Shown here: in pieces, positions 17,695-26,409 of the stretch
Numbering within the stretch: the first letter of the stretch is position 1
Layout of the letters: every line of letters begins with the position of its first letter
Source: UBA7672 sp965279205
GTDB lineage: Bacteria; Pseudomonadota; Alphaproteobacteria; Caulobacterales; Hyphomonadaceae
Direction: 5' to 3'
Assembly: GCA_965279205.1 (NCBI GenBank)
Contig: OZ257144.1
Location: forward strand, 2,542,001-2,606,000
DNA: 64,000 nt
Made by a program: the position numbers and the translations under genes
Notes under the pieces: model-generated
Databases searched by the model: none
What the model saw: only the letters and a program-made list of their open reading frames with translations
Told to the model about the DNA's origin: nothing

Positions 17695-19140
17695 CTAGAA
17701 CGTACCGCGCGGCCTGCTGTCCATCGGCCGTTTCGCTGCAGTCGGCGCCGACGCCAGGGTTCGGGCATGTCCCACCCAGTCGTCGCGCCGGATGCGGCCG
17801 CGGAAATGCATCAGCTTGCTCTCGACCCAGTTCACTTCCTCGGGTGTCCACTCGGCCACCTGCCAGAAATAGAAGATGCCGATCTCGTGCAGCAGCGCGC
17901 GCAGCATCGGACCGACGCCGTCGATCAGCTCAAGATCATCCGGCGCGCCAAAGGCCGGCTCGACCAGAAGGTTGGCCTGGTCATCCGGTTTGCGCGCGAT
18001 ATTGATCGGATCGCTGTCGCGCGGCGGCCGCGCCGGCGCGGGCGGCATGTCGCGATGCACGGCAGCCCCGTTCCGTCCATCCCACGAATTATCTGAGCGC
18101 GCCGAGGCCTGGTCCGACCTTGAGCGCAGCATATGGTGCACTGCCGCCATGCCGTACTCGATCGCTGTCAGCCGGTTCTCCACCGCGACCAGATCATGCC
18201 GGCTGTCGATTGATCGCACCGCGCCAATCACCGGCCCGAAATCCGGACCGGGCATGTTGGCGACCGCCTCCTGAAGCCCGGCGAGCCCGCGATCGATCGG
18301 CTGCACTGCAGCCTCGAGCGCCGCGATTCTCGCCTCGATCGGCGCAAGATCCGTCGGCGGCTTGTCGAGCGCCAGCACCGAACGCTCCAGGTCGATGATG
18401 GAAGCATGCAGCGGAGCAAGGTCTGGCCCCCGCATGTTTGCCAGCGTCGATGACAGCTGGGCCACTCGCGAGATGATCGAGTCCGTATCGTTGCGCCGCT
18501 GGCCCTCCAGCCGCCCGCCCATGTCGCTCAGCCGCGCCTCCATCGCCGCGAGACGGCCCGCCAGCGGCTCGACCGCCTTGCCCGGAGCTTCCAGCGCGCC
18601 AATCGCCACGCCAAGCGATGCGATCCCGCTGTGAACCGGCCCCAGATCCACCTGTGGCGCCTGCAACCCGCGCAGCACGCCCTCAAGCCGCGACAGTCGC
18701 TCGTCGATCGGACGCAGGTCCGGACCGCGCATATTGGCGATCGCAGACCCCACCTCGGACACTTTCGTCATCAGCGGATCGAAAGTCAGCCCCGCGACCC
18801 GCGCATCCACCTTCGCCAGCCGCTCCTGCAGCGGACCGAGATCCGGCGCGGGGAATTTCAGGTCGGCAATCGCTTGCTCAAGCCGCATGATCCGTTCCAG
18901 CAGCGGCTGGACATCGGTCGGCCGGATCGCCTGGATCGGCGCCGTCAGGGCGCTGACCGCTGTTTCGACATCCTGCTGCGTAGCCGGCTTCGAACTGGGA
19001 TCGAGCCGCAGCGCGAGCAACTGCTCATGCTCGTCGGTCACATCCTGGAAGCGGCTGCGCATCCACCACCACATCAGCGTGGCGCCAAGCGCCGCCGCCA
19101 GCAGAAGCAGAACGATGATCTGAATCAGAAGGAACCACAT
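17695..19140 (-). CDS. membrane-anchored repeat protein with C-terminal helix-hairpin-helix domain
   Basis: A 481-residue protein of unknown function. It has one N-terminal membrane segment (3-27, ending MWWWMRSR), then an amphipathic helical region (about 70-330) made of imperfect units of 24-25 residues with the pattern P-D-L-x-P-[LI]-x-x-R-[LI]-x-x-L-E. A low-complexity linker (340-395) leads to a COG3743-type H3TH/HhH domain (about 400-462, DDLELIDGVGPMLRALL). That domain is predicted to bind DNA in other contexts, but here may be a protein-interaction module. ATG at 19140 was chosen: the open frame extends 174 residues further, but that stretch is antisense to nothing and overlaps the OmpA-like gene. 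It follows that gene by 22 bases. Confidence 0.8.
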   Translation of the reverse strand: MWFLLIQIIVLLLLAAALGATLMWWWMRSRFQDVTDEHEQLLALRLDPSSKPATQQDVETAVSALTAPIQAIRPTDVQPLLERIMRLEQAIADLKFPAPDLGPLQERLAKVDARVAGLTFDPLMTKVSEVGSAIANMRGPDLRPIDERLSRLEGVLRGLQAPQVDLGPVHSGIASLGVAIGALEAPGKAVEPLAGRLAAMEARLSDMGGRLEGQRRNDTDSIISRVAQLSSTLANMRGPDLAPLHASIIDLERSVLALDKPPTDLAPIEARIAALEAAVQPIDRGLAGLQEAVANMPGPDFGPVIGAVRSIDSRHDLVAVENRLTAIEYGMAAVHHMLRSRSDQASARSDNSWDGRNGAAVHRDMPPAPARPPRDSDPINIARKPDDQANLLVEPAFGAPDDLELIDGVGPMLRALLHEIGIFYFWQVAEWTPEEVNWVESKLMHFRGRIRRDDWVGHARTLASAPTAAKRPMDSRPRGTF

Positions 19141-19162
19141 GGTCAGGTCTCTGTACGTCTCA

Positions 19163-19999
19163 TCAGGTTGGTGAAGGCGCGTCCGGTCGAACGACGCGTA
19201 TCTCGATACGGCGATTGCGGGCGCGGCCCATTCCATCGTTGTTGTTGGCGACCGGCTTGTCGGCGCCGAACCCTTCGGCCATGAGCCGCTCTCCCGGAAC
19301 ACCGCGCCGCAGCAAGGCGCCAAGCACCGCTTCTGCCCGCTTGCGGCTGAGCTCAAGATTGGACGCCTCGTCACCAACGTTGTCGGTATAACCCTCGATG
19401 CGCAGCACACCCGGGCAAGCCAGCGCTTCGCGGGCAATGCGATCGAGTACGCCATCGCTCGCCGGCCTGACCGCTGCACTGCCAACAGCAAACTGGATCG
19501 TTGACTGCTCCAGAAGCACAGCCAGCGACCGGTCGCACGATGCCGCCGCCGCATCGGCCGGCGCAGGATCAGCTCGCACTCCACTGCTCGAGCCGCTTCC
19601 GGCCTGTTCTCCAGCGCCCGTGAACCGCGCGCTGACCCACGTCGCTGGCGCCGCTTCCCCAAAGAACGTGTTCACCGTCGTAACACGCACAACCTCAACA
19701 GCCCGGTCCGCCTCTTCACGCGAGGGCGCGGCGCCTGTCAGCTCCACCCACTGCCCGGATGTCTGAGCCTGGGCCCAGCCGATGCCCGCCTTGCGCAGCG
19801 CCTCGGTCGCCGATGTCTGCGTGGCGTCCTGGATCACGCCATACGCAAAAGGCGCCGCGCCAAAGACCAGCAACGCCACAAGCCCGACCAGCGGAACCAG
19901 CCCGTAAGGCACGAACGGCAGCCGTCGGCCTTCAACCCGGCGGGTCAGCCGTGTCGAACGCCGTCTGGACCGTTCTCGAACCTTCCTGCCGCCCGCCAT
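19163..19999 (-). CDS. inner-membrane-anchored OmpA-family protein
   Basis: A 278-residue protein with a basic N-terminus, a membrane segment at about 32-52, a BON-like domain (about 60-125) and a C-terminal OmpA peptidoglycan-binding domain (about 160-270). The OmpA domain has EGYTDNVGDEASNLELSRKR, which includes the Asp and Arg that bind diaminopimelate. ATG at 19999 was chosen because AGGAAGG lies just upstream; the in-frame ATG at 20038 has no such site. With the next gene it probably forms an envelope pair. Confidence 0.87.
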   Translation of the reverse strand: MAGGRKVRERSRRRSTRLTRRVEGRRLPFVPYGLVPLVGLVALLVFGAAPFAYGVIQDATQTSATEALRKAGIGWAQAQTSGQWVELTGAAPSREEADRAVEVVRVTTVNTFFGEAAPATWVSARFTGAGEQAGSGSSSGVRADPAPADAAAASCDRSLAVLLEQSTIQFAVGSAAVRPASDGVLDRIAREALACPGVLRIEGYTDNVGDEASNLELSRKRAEAVLGALLRRGVPGERLMAEGFGADKPVANNNDGMGRARNRRIEIRVVRPDAPSPT

Positions 20000-20280
20000 G
20001 AACCTTCCTGTAAAGCGCTCCGAAGCGCCCGGTCTCATTTACTAGCCAAACCGGACGGGTATGCCGATGCCCGTCCCTTTTCAGGCGAACCAGCCCGATT
20101 GCCCGGAAAACTTGCGATTAGCTGGCTTTTCGGCCCGAAAACCGCGACGAGCCGCCGCTTGCCCCGTCGGCGACCCTCCCCTATAAGCCCGGCTTCCCGA
20201 AAGGCGGCGATTGGCGCTGCCTGTGTAGCCAGGCTGTCACCGGCAAGACCGGCGGGCATCAGGGCGAAACGGAGAGTAAA

Positions 20281-21021
20281 ATGGCTAAACCCGAAATCGT
20301 CCTCAATGTCGACGTGCGCGAGCGCACTGGCCGCGGCGGCGCGCGCGACGTCCGCCGCTCCGGCAAGGTGCCCGCCATCCTGTACGGCGGCGACAAGGCC
20401 CCCGTCTCGATCGCGATCGACAAGAAAACCATCGTCCAGGCGCTGAAGTCCGGGAAGTTCATCTCCCACACCGTCACCCTGGAACACAAAGGCGAGCGCC
20501 AGCTGGTGTTCGCCCAGGACATCCAGTTCCATCCGGTCAGCGACGAGCCGACCCACCTGGACCTCTACCGCGTCGAGCCGGGCCAGGTCATCCGCGTGGC
20601 CGTGCACGTCCACTTCACTGGCCAGGGCGTCTCCCCGGGCATCAAGCGCGGCGGCGCCCTCAACATCGTCCGCCACGAGATCTGGCTCCTTGCTCCGGCC
20701 GACAACATTCCGGAAATGCTTGAAGCCGACGTTTCCGGTCTCGACATCGGTGACGCGCTGAAGATCTCCGCTATCAAGCTGCCGGAAGGCGTTCGCCCGA
20801 CGATTACCGATCGCGACTTCACCGTCGCCACCATCGCCGGCCGCTCGGCGAAGGATGACGTTGTCGACGAGAAACCAGTCGCTGCCGTCGCCGAAGGCGC
20901 CGCCGTTGAAGGCGCCGCTCCTGCCGCTGGCGCCGCTCCTGCCGCCGGTGCGGCTCCCGCCAAAGGCGCAGCTCCGGCCAAGGGCGCTGCCCCGGCCAAG
21001 GCGCCGGCGCCGAAGAAGTAA
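20281..21021 (+). CDS. rplY: 50S ribosomal protein L25/general stress protein Ctc
   Basis: Ribosomal protein L25 of the long (Ctc/TL5) form, which binds 5S rRNA. The N-terminal L25 domain spans about 1-95, and the TL5 beta domain about 100-190. An added C-terminal tail from about 200 to 246 is an Ala/Pro/Lys/Gly repeat not needed for the fold. GAGAGTAAA precedes the ATG. It lies upstream of pth and ychF in the same direction, a classical bacterial order; a hairpin separates it from pth. Confidence 0.96.
   Translation: MAKPEIVLNVDVRERTGRGGARDVRRSGKVPAILYGGDKAPVSIAIDKKTIVQALKSGKFISHTVTLEHKGERQLVFAQDIQFHPVSDEPTHLDLYRVEPGQVIRVAVHVHFTGQGVSPGIKRGGALNIVRHEIWLLAPADNIPEMLEADVSGLDIGDALKISAIKLPEGVRPTITDRDFTVATIAGRSAKDDVVDEKPVAAVAEGAAVEGAAPAAGAAPAAGAAPAKGAAPAKGAAPAKAPAPKK
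20914..21003 (+). repeat. 18-bp tandem repeat in the rplY 3' end
   Basis: Five in-frame 18-base units, each encoding Ala-Ala-Pro-Ala-x-Gly or a close variant (x is Ala or Lys). Synonymous differences between units show they are not freshly duplicated. Confidence 0.85.
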
Positions 21022-21030
21022 AGTTGTAGA

Positions 21031-21056
21031 GCCGGCGCATCAAACGATGCGCCGGC
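21031..21056 (+). terminator. hairpin between rplY and pth
   Basis: An 11-bp perfect stem (21031-21041 with 21046-21056) and an AAAC loop start 9 bases after the rplY stop. No T-tract follows, so it may attenuate or pause transcription into pth rather than end it. Confidence 0.55.
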
Positions 21057-21077
21057 GCCTCCTTCGGGACGGCTCTG

Positions 21078-21725
21078 ATGCTGCTCATCGTCGGTCTCGG
21101 AAACCCCGGCCCCCAATACCAGGGGAACCGGCACAACATCGGTTTCATGGCCGTGGACGAGATCGCGTCCGCCTGCCGCTTCTCGCCGTGGCAGATGCAA
21201 TCGAAGTTCGAAGCCCAGGTCTGCGAAGGCCAGCTCAAGACGCCCGACGGCGGTGTCGTGAAAACCATCCTCGCCAAGCCGCAGACCTACATGAACGACA
21301 GTGGCCGTTCGGTTGGTGCGATCATGCGCAAGCACTATCTCGCCCCCGCTGACATCGTGGTCTTCCACGACGAGATCGACATGGCGCTCGGCCGCTTCCG
21401 CATGGCGACGGGCCGCAGCGCCGCCGGCCACAACGGCATCCGCTCGATCTACGCTCTGGCCGCCACGGAAGTCCGCCGCGCCCGCATGGGCGTTGGCCAT
21501 CCTGGCGAGAAGAGCCAGGTCAGGAACACCGTCCTTGGCGATTTTCATCCTGCCGAGCGCCCGGCCGTCCAGGCCATGCTCAAGGCCTGCATCGATGCCC
21601 TGCCCTTTCTCGCGGGTGGCAATGACGAACGCTACCAGACTGAAGTGATGCGCCTTGCGCCTGCGCCGAAAAGCGATCCGCGCAAGCCCCAGACGGACAC
21701 AAAGACCGACAAGGAAGAGAACTGA
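21078..21725 (+). CDS. pth: peptidyl-tRNA hydrolase
   Basis: Frees tRNA from prematurely released peptidyl-tRNA. The 215-residue protein has GLGNPGPQY at the N-terminus, catalytic H19 in NRHNIGF, the KPQTYMNDSG segment and the HDEIDM motif with the conserved Asp. A charged tail of about 25 residues (Lys/Asp/Thr-rich) is added. The TGA stop overlaps the ychF ATG by one base, implying translational coupling. Confidence 0.97.
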   Translation: MLLIVGLGNPGPQYQGNRHNIGFMAVDEIASACRFSPWQMQSKFEAQVCEGQLKTPDGGVVKTILAKPQTYMNDSGRSVGAIMRKHYLAPADIVVFHDEIDMALGRFRMATGRSAAGHNGIRSIYALAATEVRRARMGVGHPGEKSQVRNTVLGDFHPAERPAVQAMLKACIDALPFLAGGNDERYQTEVMRLAPAPKSDPRKPQTDTKTDKEEN

Positions 21726-22822
21726 TGGGCTTCAAGGCCGGTATCGTGGGTCTGCCGAATGTCGGCAAGTCGACCCTGTTCAACGCGCTTACCCGCACGG
21801 CGGCGGCGCAGGCTGCGAACTATCCGTTCTGCACGATCGAGCCGAACGTCGGCGACGTTGCCATGCCTGAACCGCGCCTCGACGTGCTGGCGAAGATCGC
21901 CGGCTCGAAAGAGATCATCCCGACCCGCATGAACTTTGTCGACATCGCCGGCCTCGTGAAGGGCGCCAGCAAGGGCGAAGGCCTCGGCAACCAGTTCCTC
22001 GCCACCATCCGCGAAGTCGACGCCGTCGCCTATGTTCTGCGCTGCTTCGTTGACGACGACATCACCCACGTCTCCGGCAAAATCGACCCGCTCGCCGACT
22101 TTGAAGTCGTCGAGACCGAGCTGATGCTCGCCGACATGGACTCGCTCGAAAAGCGCCGCCTCAACCTTGAGAAGAAAGCCAAGGGCGGCGACAAGGAAGC
22201 GATCCAGACGCTCGACCTCCTCAAGCTCGCCCTCGAACAGCTCAACGCCGGCAAGCCCGCACGCCGCGCCAACGTCTCCGCCGAGGACCAGAAAGCCTGG
22301 AAAATGCTCCAGCTCCTCACCTCGAAACCGGTCTTCTACATCTGCAATGTGGACGAAAACTCCGCCGGCACCGGCAACAAGTTCTCCGACGCCGTCGTCG
22401 CGCACGCGAAAGCCGAAGGCTCCGCGGCTGTCGTGATCTCCGCCAAGATCGAAAGCGAGACAGCCGTCCTCGCCGACGATGAGCAGAAGGAATTCCTCGA
22501 TTCACTCGGCCTCGAAGAACCCGGCCTCAACCGCGTCATCCGCGCGGGCTACGAACTCCTCGGCCTCCAGACCTACTTTACCGTCGGCCCGAAAGAGGCC
22601 CGCGCCTGGACGATCAAACAGGGCACGACCGCTCCGCAGGCCGCCGGGGTCATCCACGGCGACTTCGAGAAGGGCTTCATCAAGGCCGAAACGATCGCCT
22701 ACGCCGACTACGTGAAATACAACGGCGAGAGCGGCGCCAAGGAAGCCGGCAAGGCGAGACAGGAAGGCAAGGACTACATCGTCCAGGACGGCGACGTCAT
22801 GCACTTCAGGTTCAACGTGTAG
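21725..22822 (+). CDS. ychF: redox-regulated ATPase YchF
   Basis: An Obg-family P-loop protein of 365 residues that hydrolyses ATP rather than GTP. The G1 motif GLPNVGKST is at 9-17 and the non-canonical G4 motif NVDE (YICNVDE) marks ATP specificity. A helical middle domain and a C-terminal TGS domain follow. It binds ribosomes and is linked to stress responses in other bacteria. It forms the rplY-pth-ychF cluster and is followed by a large palindromic repeat. Confidence 0.97.
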   Translation: MGFKAGIVGLPNVGKSTLFNALTRTAAAQAANYPFCTIEPNVGDVAMPEPRLDVLAKIAGSKEIIPTRMNFVDIAGLVKGASKGEGLGNQFLATIREVDAVAYVLRCFVDDDITHVSGKIDPLADFEVVETELMLADMDSLEKRRLNLEKKAKGGDKEAIQTLDLLKLALEQLNAGKPARRANVSAEDQKAWKMLQLLTSKPVFYICNVDENSAGTGNKFSDAVVAHAKAEGSAAVVISAKIESETAVLADDEQKEFLDSLGLEEPGLNRVIRAGYELLGLQTYFTVGPKEARAWTIKQGTTAPQAAGVIHGDFEKGFIKAETIAYADYVKYNGESGAKEAGKARQEGKDYIVQDGDVMHFRFNV

Positions 22823-22848
22823 CATCCAGCTCCGCCCACGCTCACCGC

Positions 22849-22948
22849 TGTCATCCCGGAAGCGCGTAGCGCTGTCCGGGACCCATTCCTCAAGCTGGAC
22901 GATTTGCAAAATGGATCCCGGACAGCGCTACGCGCTTCCGGGATGACA
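22849..22948. repeat. large palindromic extragenic element
   Basis: Two arms of 38 bases (22849-22886 and 22911-22948) are inverted copies with a single mismatch, around a 24-base loop. The outer sequence begins TGTCATCCCGGAAGCGCG. It lies between the convergent ychF and amidohydrolase genes, so a transcript from either side would form a very stable hairpin; it resembles the repetitive extragenic palindromes of alphaproteobacteria. Confidence 0.88.
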
Positions 22949-23014
22949 CCGCAGTGTGGGACAGGCCGCGCGCAAAACCGAGGATGGCCGTAGCAGGGAG
23001 TAGCAAGCGCCGCC

Positions 23015-26000
23015 CTACTCCCAGTAGTACTTCGCTCGCTGCCGGTTGCCCGTGACGACCTCGTTCATCGTCACGGCGTCATAGAGCCGGCCGTTCACCA
23101 TCACGCTGGCGATGTGGTCCGAGTTGCGGATGTCGGTGAGCGGATTGTCGTTCAGCACGATCAGGTCCGCCAGCTTGCCGGCTTCGAGCGAGCCGATGTC
23201 CTTGTCCATGCCGATCTTGCGGGCGCCGTTGATCGTCGCCGCACGCAAGGCCTCGACAGGCGTCCAGCCACCACGAACCAGCGACCACAGGTCCCAGTGA
23301 TCCGCGAGGCCCTCTTCCTGTCCGTGGCCCGCCGTCGAGACGTTGACGCCGCGCAGCATCAGCTTGCGGGCCTCGCGTGCCGAATACTGATCGACGAAAT
23401 CCTCGTCCGGCGCCTTCACGCTGCGGACGGATGATGGCTGCAGGATATGCGGGGGCACATGCTTCGACAGGATCGGATGGCGCCAGACATCGGTCTTTGA
23501 GCGCCAGTACGGATCCGCCGCCAGGCCGCCATAGGTGACGATCAGTGTCGGCGTATAGGCCACCTTGGTCTGCGAGAAGAAGCTGATGACATCTTCGTAG
23601 AGCACCATCTGCGGGATGTTGTGCTCCAGCGCCGTATTGCCGTCCGCTATGAGCGCGATGTCCTGCGCAAACAGCGATGCGCCTTCGGCCACCACCTGGA
23701 TATTCTCGGCGATGGAGGCGGCAACCACCTGCTGGCGCTGGTTCCGGCGAGGCTGGTTGTAGTTCTTGATTCCAGCAGCGCCCTGCGCCTTCAGTCGCCG
23801 GATATGCGCCAGCGCGTCATCGTATTCCTTGATGTCGTTCAGCGTTCCCGGACTGCGCGCGCCGTAGACGATCTCGCCCGTCGAGAAGATACGCGACGCG
23901 AGGATCAAACCGGCGCGCTGCATCTCATCGGCGACAAAGATCTCGCTCGCCGTGCTCGACGGATCGAAGACCGTCGTCACGCCCAGAGCCAGGTGCGCAA
24001 TCGCGCTCCAGTTCTGGTTCGGCACGATGTCATCGTCGCCCTGCGATCCATGAGCGTGCGCATCGATCATGCCGGGGATGATGGTCTTGCCGGCAACGTC
24101 CACAGTCCTCGCACCAGCCGGTATCGCTACCTGACCGCGCGCTCCGACCGCAGCAATGCGATTGCCCGTGATGACGACAATGCCATCCTCGATCACGCCG
24201 CCAGCATCATTCGCCATGGTGACGATGCGAGCGCCTGTCAGCACGGTCGTTCCAGTCGGCTTCACGGCTGTCACCGGCATCGAGAGATCGACCCCGGTTT
24301 CCGGCGGCTTGAACTTGCCCGTCTCATCCTTGTCATCGGCCTGCGGCGGCGCGATCGGCATCATCGCATCGACCGAAGCCGAGAACAGCGTCGGCCCCAG
24401 CGACCAGTTGAGCTGGCGCCCGCCATCGGACCAGGTCAGGTAAGTCGCCCCGCCCGCGCTTGCCTTCACGATCGGGAGCGCCGATCCGCCCTTGCCCGCG
24501 CCAACATCCTGCGGCCCGACCGCTAGCGGCATCACATAGGCCGAGAAATTGTCCCTGAAGGCGACGTTGCGGCCGTCAAGGGACACCTCATAGCCCGCCA
24601 CCATGTCGCCCGAGGCGTGCTTGTGTTCAGCTTCGCCGTTCAGATCGGTCGAGATCAGCTGGCCGGAATCCTTCTCCGTCTTCGTCATGAAGATGCGGTC
24701 ATTGCTTGCGCCAAACTGCGGATAGGACGCCCCATCCGTCACCTTGGTCATCGCCCCACCCGCCGCGGGAATGCGATAGACGCCCGGGTCATCCGACCAT
24801 GTGTCGGCCAGCAGATTCCCGCCGGCGCCCTTCTCGAACACGATCGTCTTGCCATCCGGCGAGAAGCGGGGGCGGCGATAGTGACCGGGATCGGTCGTCA
24901 CTGCGCGAACGCCGCTGCCATTCGGCGCGATCGTCCGGATCTCACCCAGCCCCTGATCCGTCCACTGCACATAGACCAGCCGCTGCCCGTCGCGGGACCA
25001 GGACGGGAACAGCTCCAGTTCATTGCCCTTGGTCTGCGTGATCCGCGCAGGCGCGCCATTCGGCAGCGCCTTGATGTAGAGCTTGCCCAGGCTCTCGAAG
25101 ACGACCCGCTTGCCATCCGGCGACACCGCCACATAGCGCGGCATCCTCGTGCGGAAGCTGTCCGGCGCCACTTCGGTCTTCGGCTGCGGGGGATCAATAA
25201 CGACCCTCGTATCGTTCACCCGGAACGGGATCACCTGGCTTGCGCCGGCCATGTCCACGCGACGGATCTTGCCGCCGGCCCAGAAGACGATCGACTTGGA
25301 ATCCGGCGTCCAGTCCATATCTGGATAGAGACCGTTGACCGCCCACGTCTCCTGCAAGTCCTGGTCGAGCGCGTCGTACAGCTTGGTCAACTGGCCCGAA
25401 GCGAGGTTTTTCACGTAAAGCTTGGAAAGATTGCGCTCGCGCCGCACGAACGCCAGCTTCTTGCCATCCGGCGACGGCGCCGGCCGAGTGGCCCCACCCG
25501 CCCCCGACAGCACGCTGCTGACTTCGCCGGTCTCGAGATCATACTTCTCGATATCGAAAATGCCGGTGTTGGAATCCTGAGCGTACTGGAAGGTGTTTCC
25601 GGGCGTCACGTTGCGCGTGTAGTAGATCGCCTTGCCGTCCGCCGAATAGACCGGCTCGCCGAGCTCTTTCTGCAGCGCCTCGCTGGAGCGCTTGACCGCG
25701 ACATACCCGTCGCCACCGCCAACGTGATAGACCCAGATCTCGCCCGTCCCGAGCGAGCGCTGCGTGGTGAAGTGCTTGCGCGCCGCGATGAATCTCCCAT
25801 CTGGGCTCCAGCTCGGCTCGTTCAGCGTGCGGAACTCTTCCTTGGTCAGCGGCCGCTTGTCGGACCCATCGACATTCATCACCCAGATATTGTCGCCGCC
25901 GCCACGATCGCTGGTGAAGGCGATCCGCTTTCCGTCCGGCGAGAACTGCGGCTGCATCTCGAACGCCAGCCCCTCGGCGATCCGGGTCGGCGCCCCACCC

Positions 26001-26251
26001 GCGATCGGCATGGTGTAGATGTCGCCCAGCAGATCGAATGCGATCGTCTTCCCATCCGGACTGACGTCGACATCCATCCAGGTGCCCTCGTCCACATTGA
26101 TGCTGACCGTCCGCATCGGCAGTGGCGGCGCGTTGACGTCCCATTTTGGCTTGTCGGCCTTTGCGGCTTCCGGCTTGGGCGGCTCCTGCGCAAAGGCAAA
26201 GGCAACCAGAGCCGCCGCGGCAGCTACACCGCCAAGCAAACGTACCAACAT
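23015..26251 (-). CDS. exported beta-propeller/amidohydrolase-family protein
   Basis: A 1078-residue secreted enzyme. A signal peptide (LLGGVAAAAALVAFAFA) is followed by two sets of TolB/WD40-like PD40 repeats (SPDGKTIAF, SPDGKRIAF and similar; about 40-640). The C-terminal amidohydrolase barrel carries the metal-binding DAHAHG near residue 730, the conserved STAGHG segment and the closing SLEAGKLADLIVLN signature. Family members act on peptides or cyclic amides; the substrate here is unknown. ATG at 26251 with GGGAGGAAA upstream is preferred to an earlier start. Divergent from the Bcr/CflA transporter. Confidence 0.9.
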   Translation of the reverse strand: MLVRLLGGVAAAAALVAFAFAQEPPKPEAAKADKPKWDVNAPPLPMRTVSINVDEGTWMDVDVSPDGKTIAFDLLGDIYTMPIAGGAPTRIAEGLAFEMQPQFSPDGKRIAFTSDRGGGDNIWVMNVDGSDKRPLTKEEFRTLNEPSWSPDGRFIAARKHFTTQRSLGTGEIWVYHVGGGDGYVAVKRSSEALQKELGEPVYSADGKAIYYTRNVTPGNTFQYAQDSNTGIFDIEKYDLETGEVSSVLSGAGGATRPAPSPDGKKLAFVRRERNLSKLYVKNLASGQLTKLYDALDQDLQETWAVNGLYPDMDWTPDSKSIVFWAGGKIRRVDMAGASQVIPFRVNDTRVVIDPPQPKTEVAPDSFRTRMPRYVAVSPDGKRVVFESLGKLYIKALPNGAPARITQTKGNELELFPSWSRDGQRLVYVQWTDQGLGEIRTIAPNGSGVRAVTTDPGHYRRPRFSPDGKTIVFEKGAGGNLLADTWSDDPGVYRIPAAGGAMTKVTDGASYPQFGASNDRIFMTKTEKDSGQLISTDLNGEAEHKHASGDMVAGYEVSLDGRNVAFRDNFSAYVMPLAVGPQDVGAGKGGSALPIVKASAGGATYLTWSDGGRQLNWSLGPTLFSASVDAMMPIAPPQADDKDETGKFKPPETGVDLSMPVTAVKPTGTTVLTGARIVTMANDAGGVIEDGIVVITGNRIAAVGARGQVAIPAGARTVDVAGKTIIPGMIDAHAHGSQGDDDIVPNQNWSAIAHLALGVTTVFDPSSTASEIFVADEMQRAGLILASRIFSTGEIVYGARSPGTLNDIKEYDDALAHIRRLKAQGAAGIKNYNQPRRNQRQQVVAASIAENIQVVAEGASLFAQDIALIADGNTALEHNIPQMVLYEDVISFFSQTKVAYTPTLIVTYGGLAADPYWRSKTDVWRHPILSKHVPPHILQPSSVRSVKAPDEDFVDQYSAREARKLMLRGVNVSTAGHGQEEGLADHWDLWSLVRGGWTPVEALRAATINGARKIGMDKDIGSLEAGKLADLIVLNDNPLTDIRNSDHIASVMVNGRLYDAVTMNEVVTGNRQRAKYYWE

Positions 26252-26409
26252 GGATTTCCTCCCGGCCAACGCCCGACCATAGACCGGCAAATGCACGGTC
26301 TGGAAGACATGGATCGGCCCAGTTTTCTGGGAGCTGTCGCTTCAAAGCCCTACCCAGCCACATCGAAGGCGGCTAAACCCGCCATCCATTTCCGGAAGAG
26401 AGCACGCCC

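Noticed and set aside
19141..19662. A 174-residue upstream extension of the HhH gene
   Set aside because: It is basic and low-complexity, overlaps the OmpA-family gene on the same strand in another frame, and the predicted membrane segment starts exactly at MWFLL (19140).
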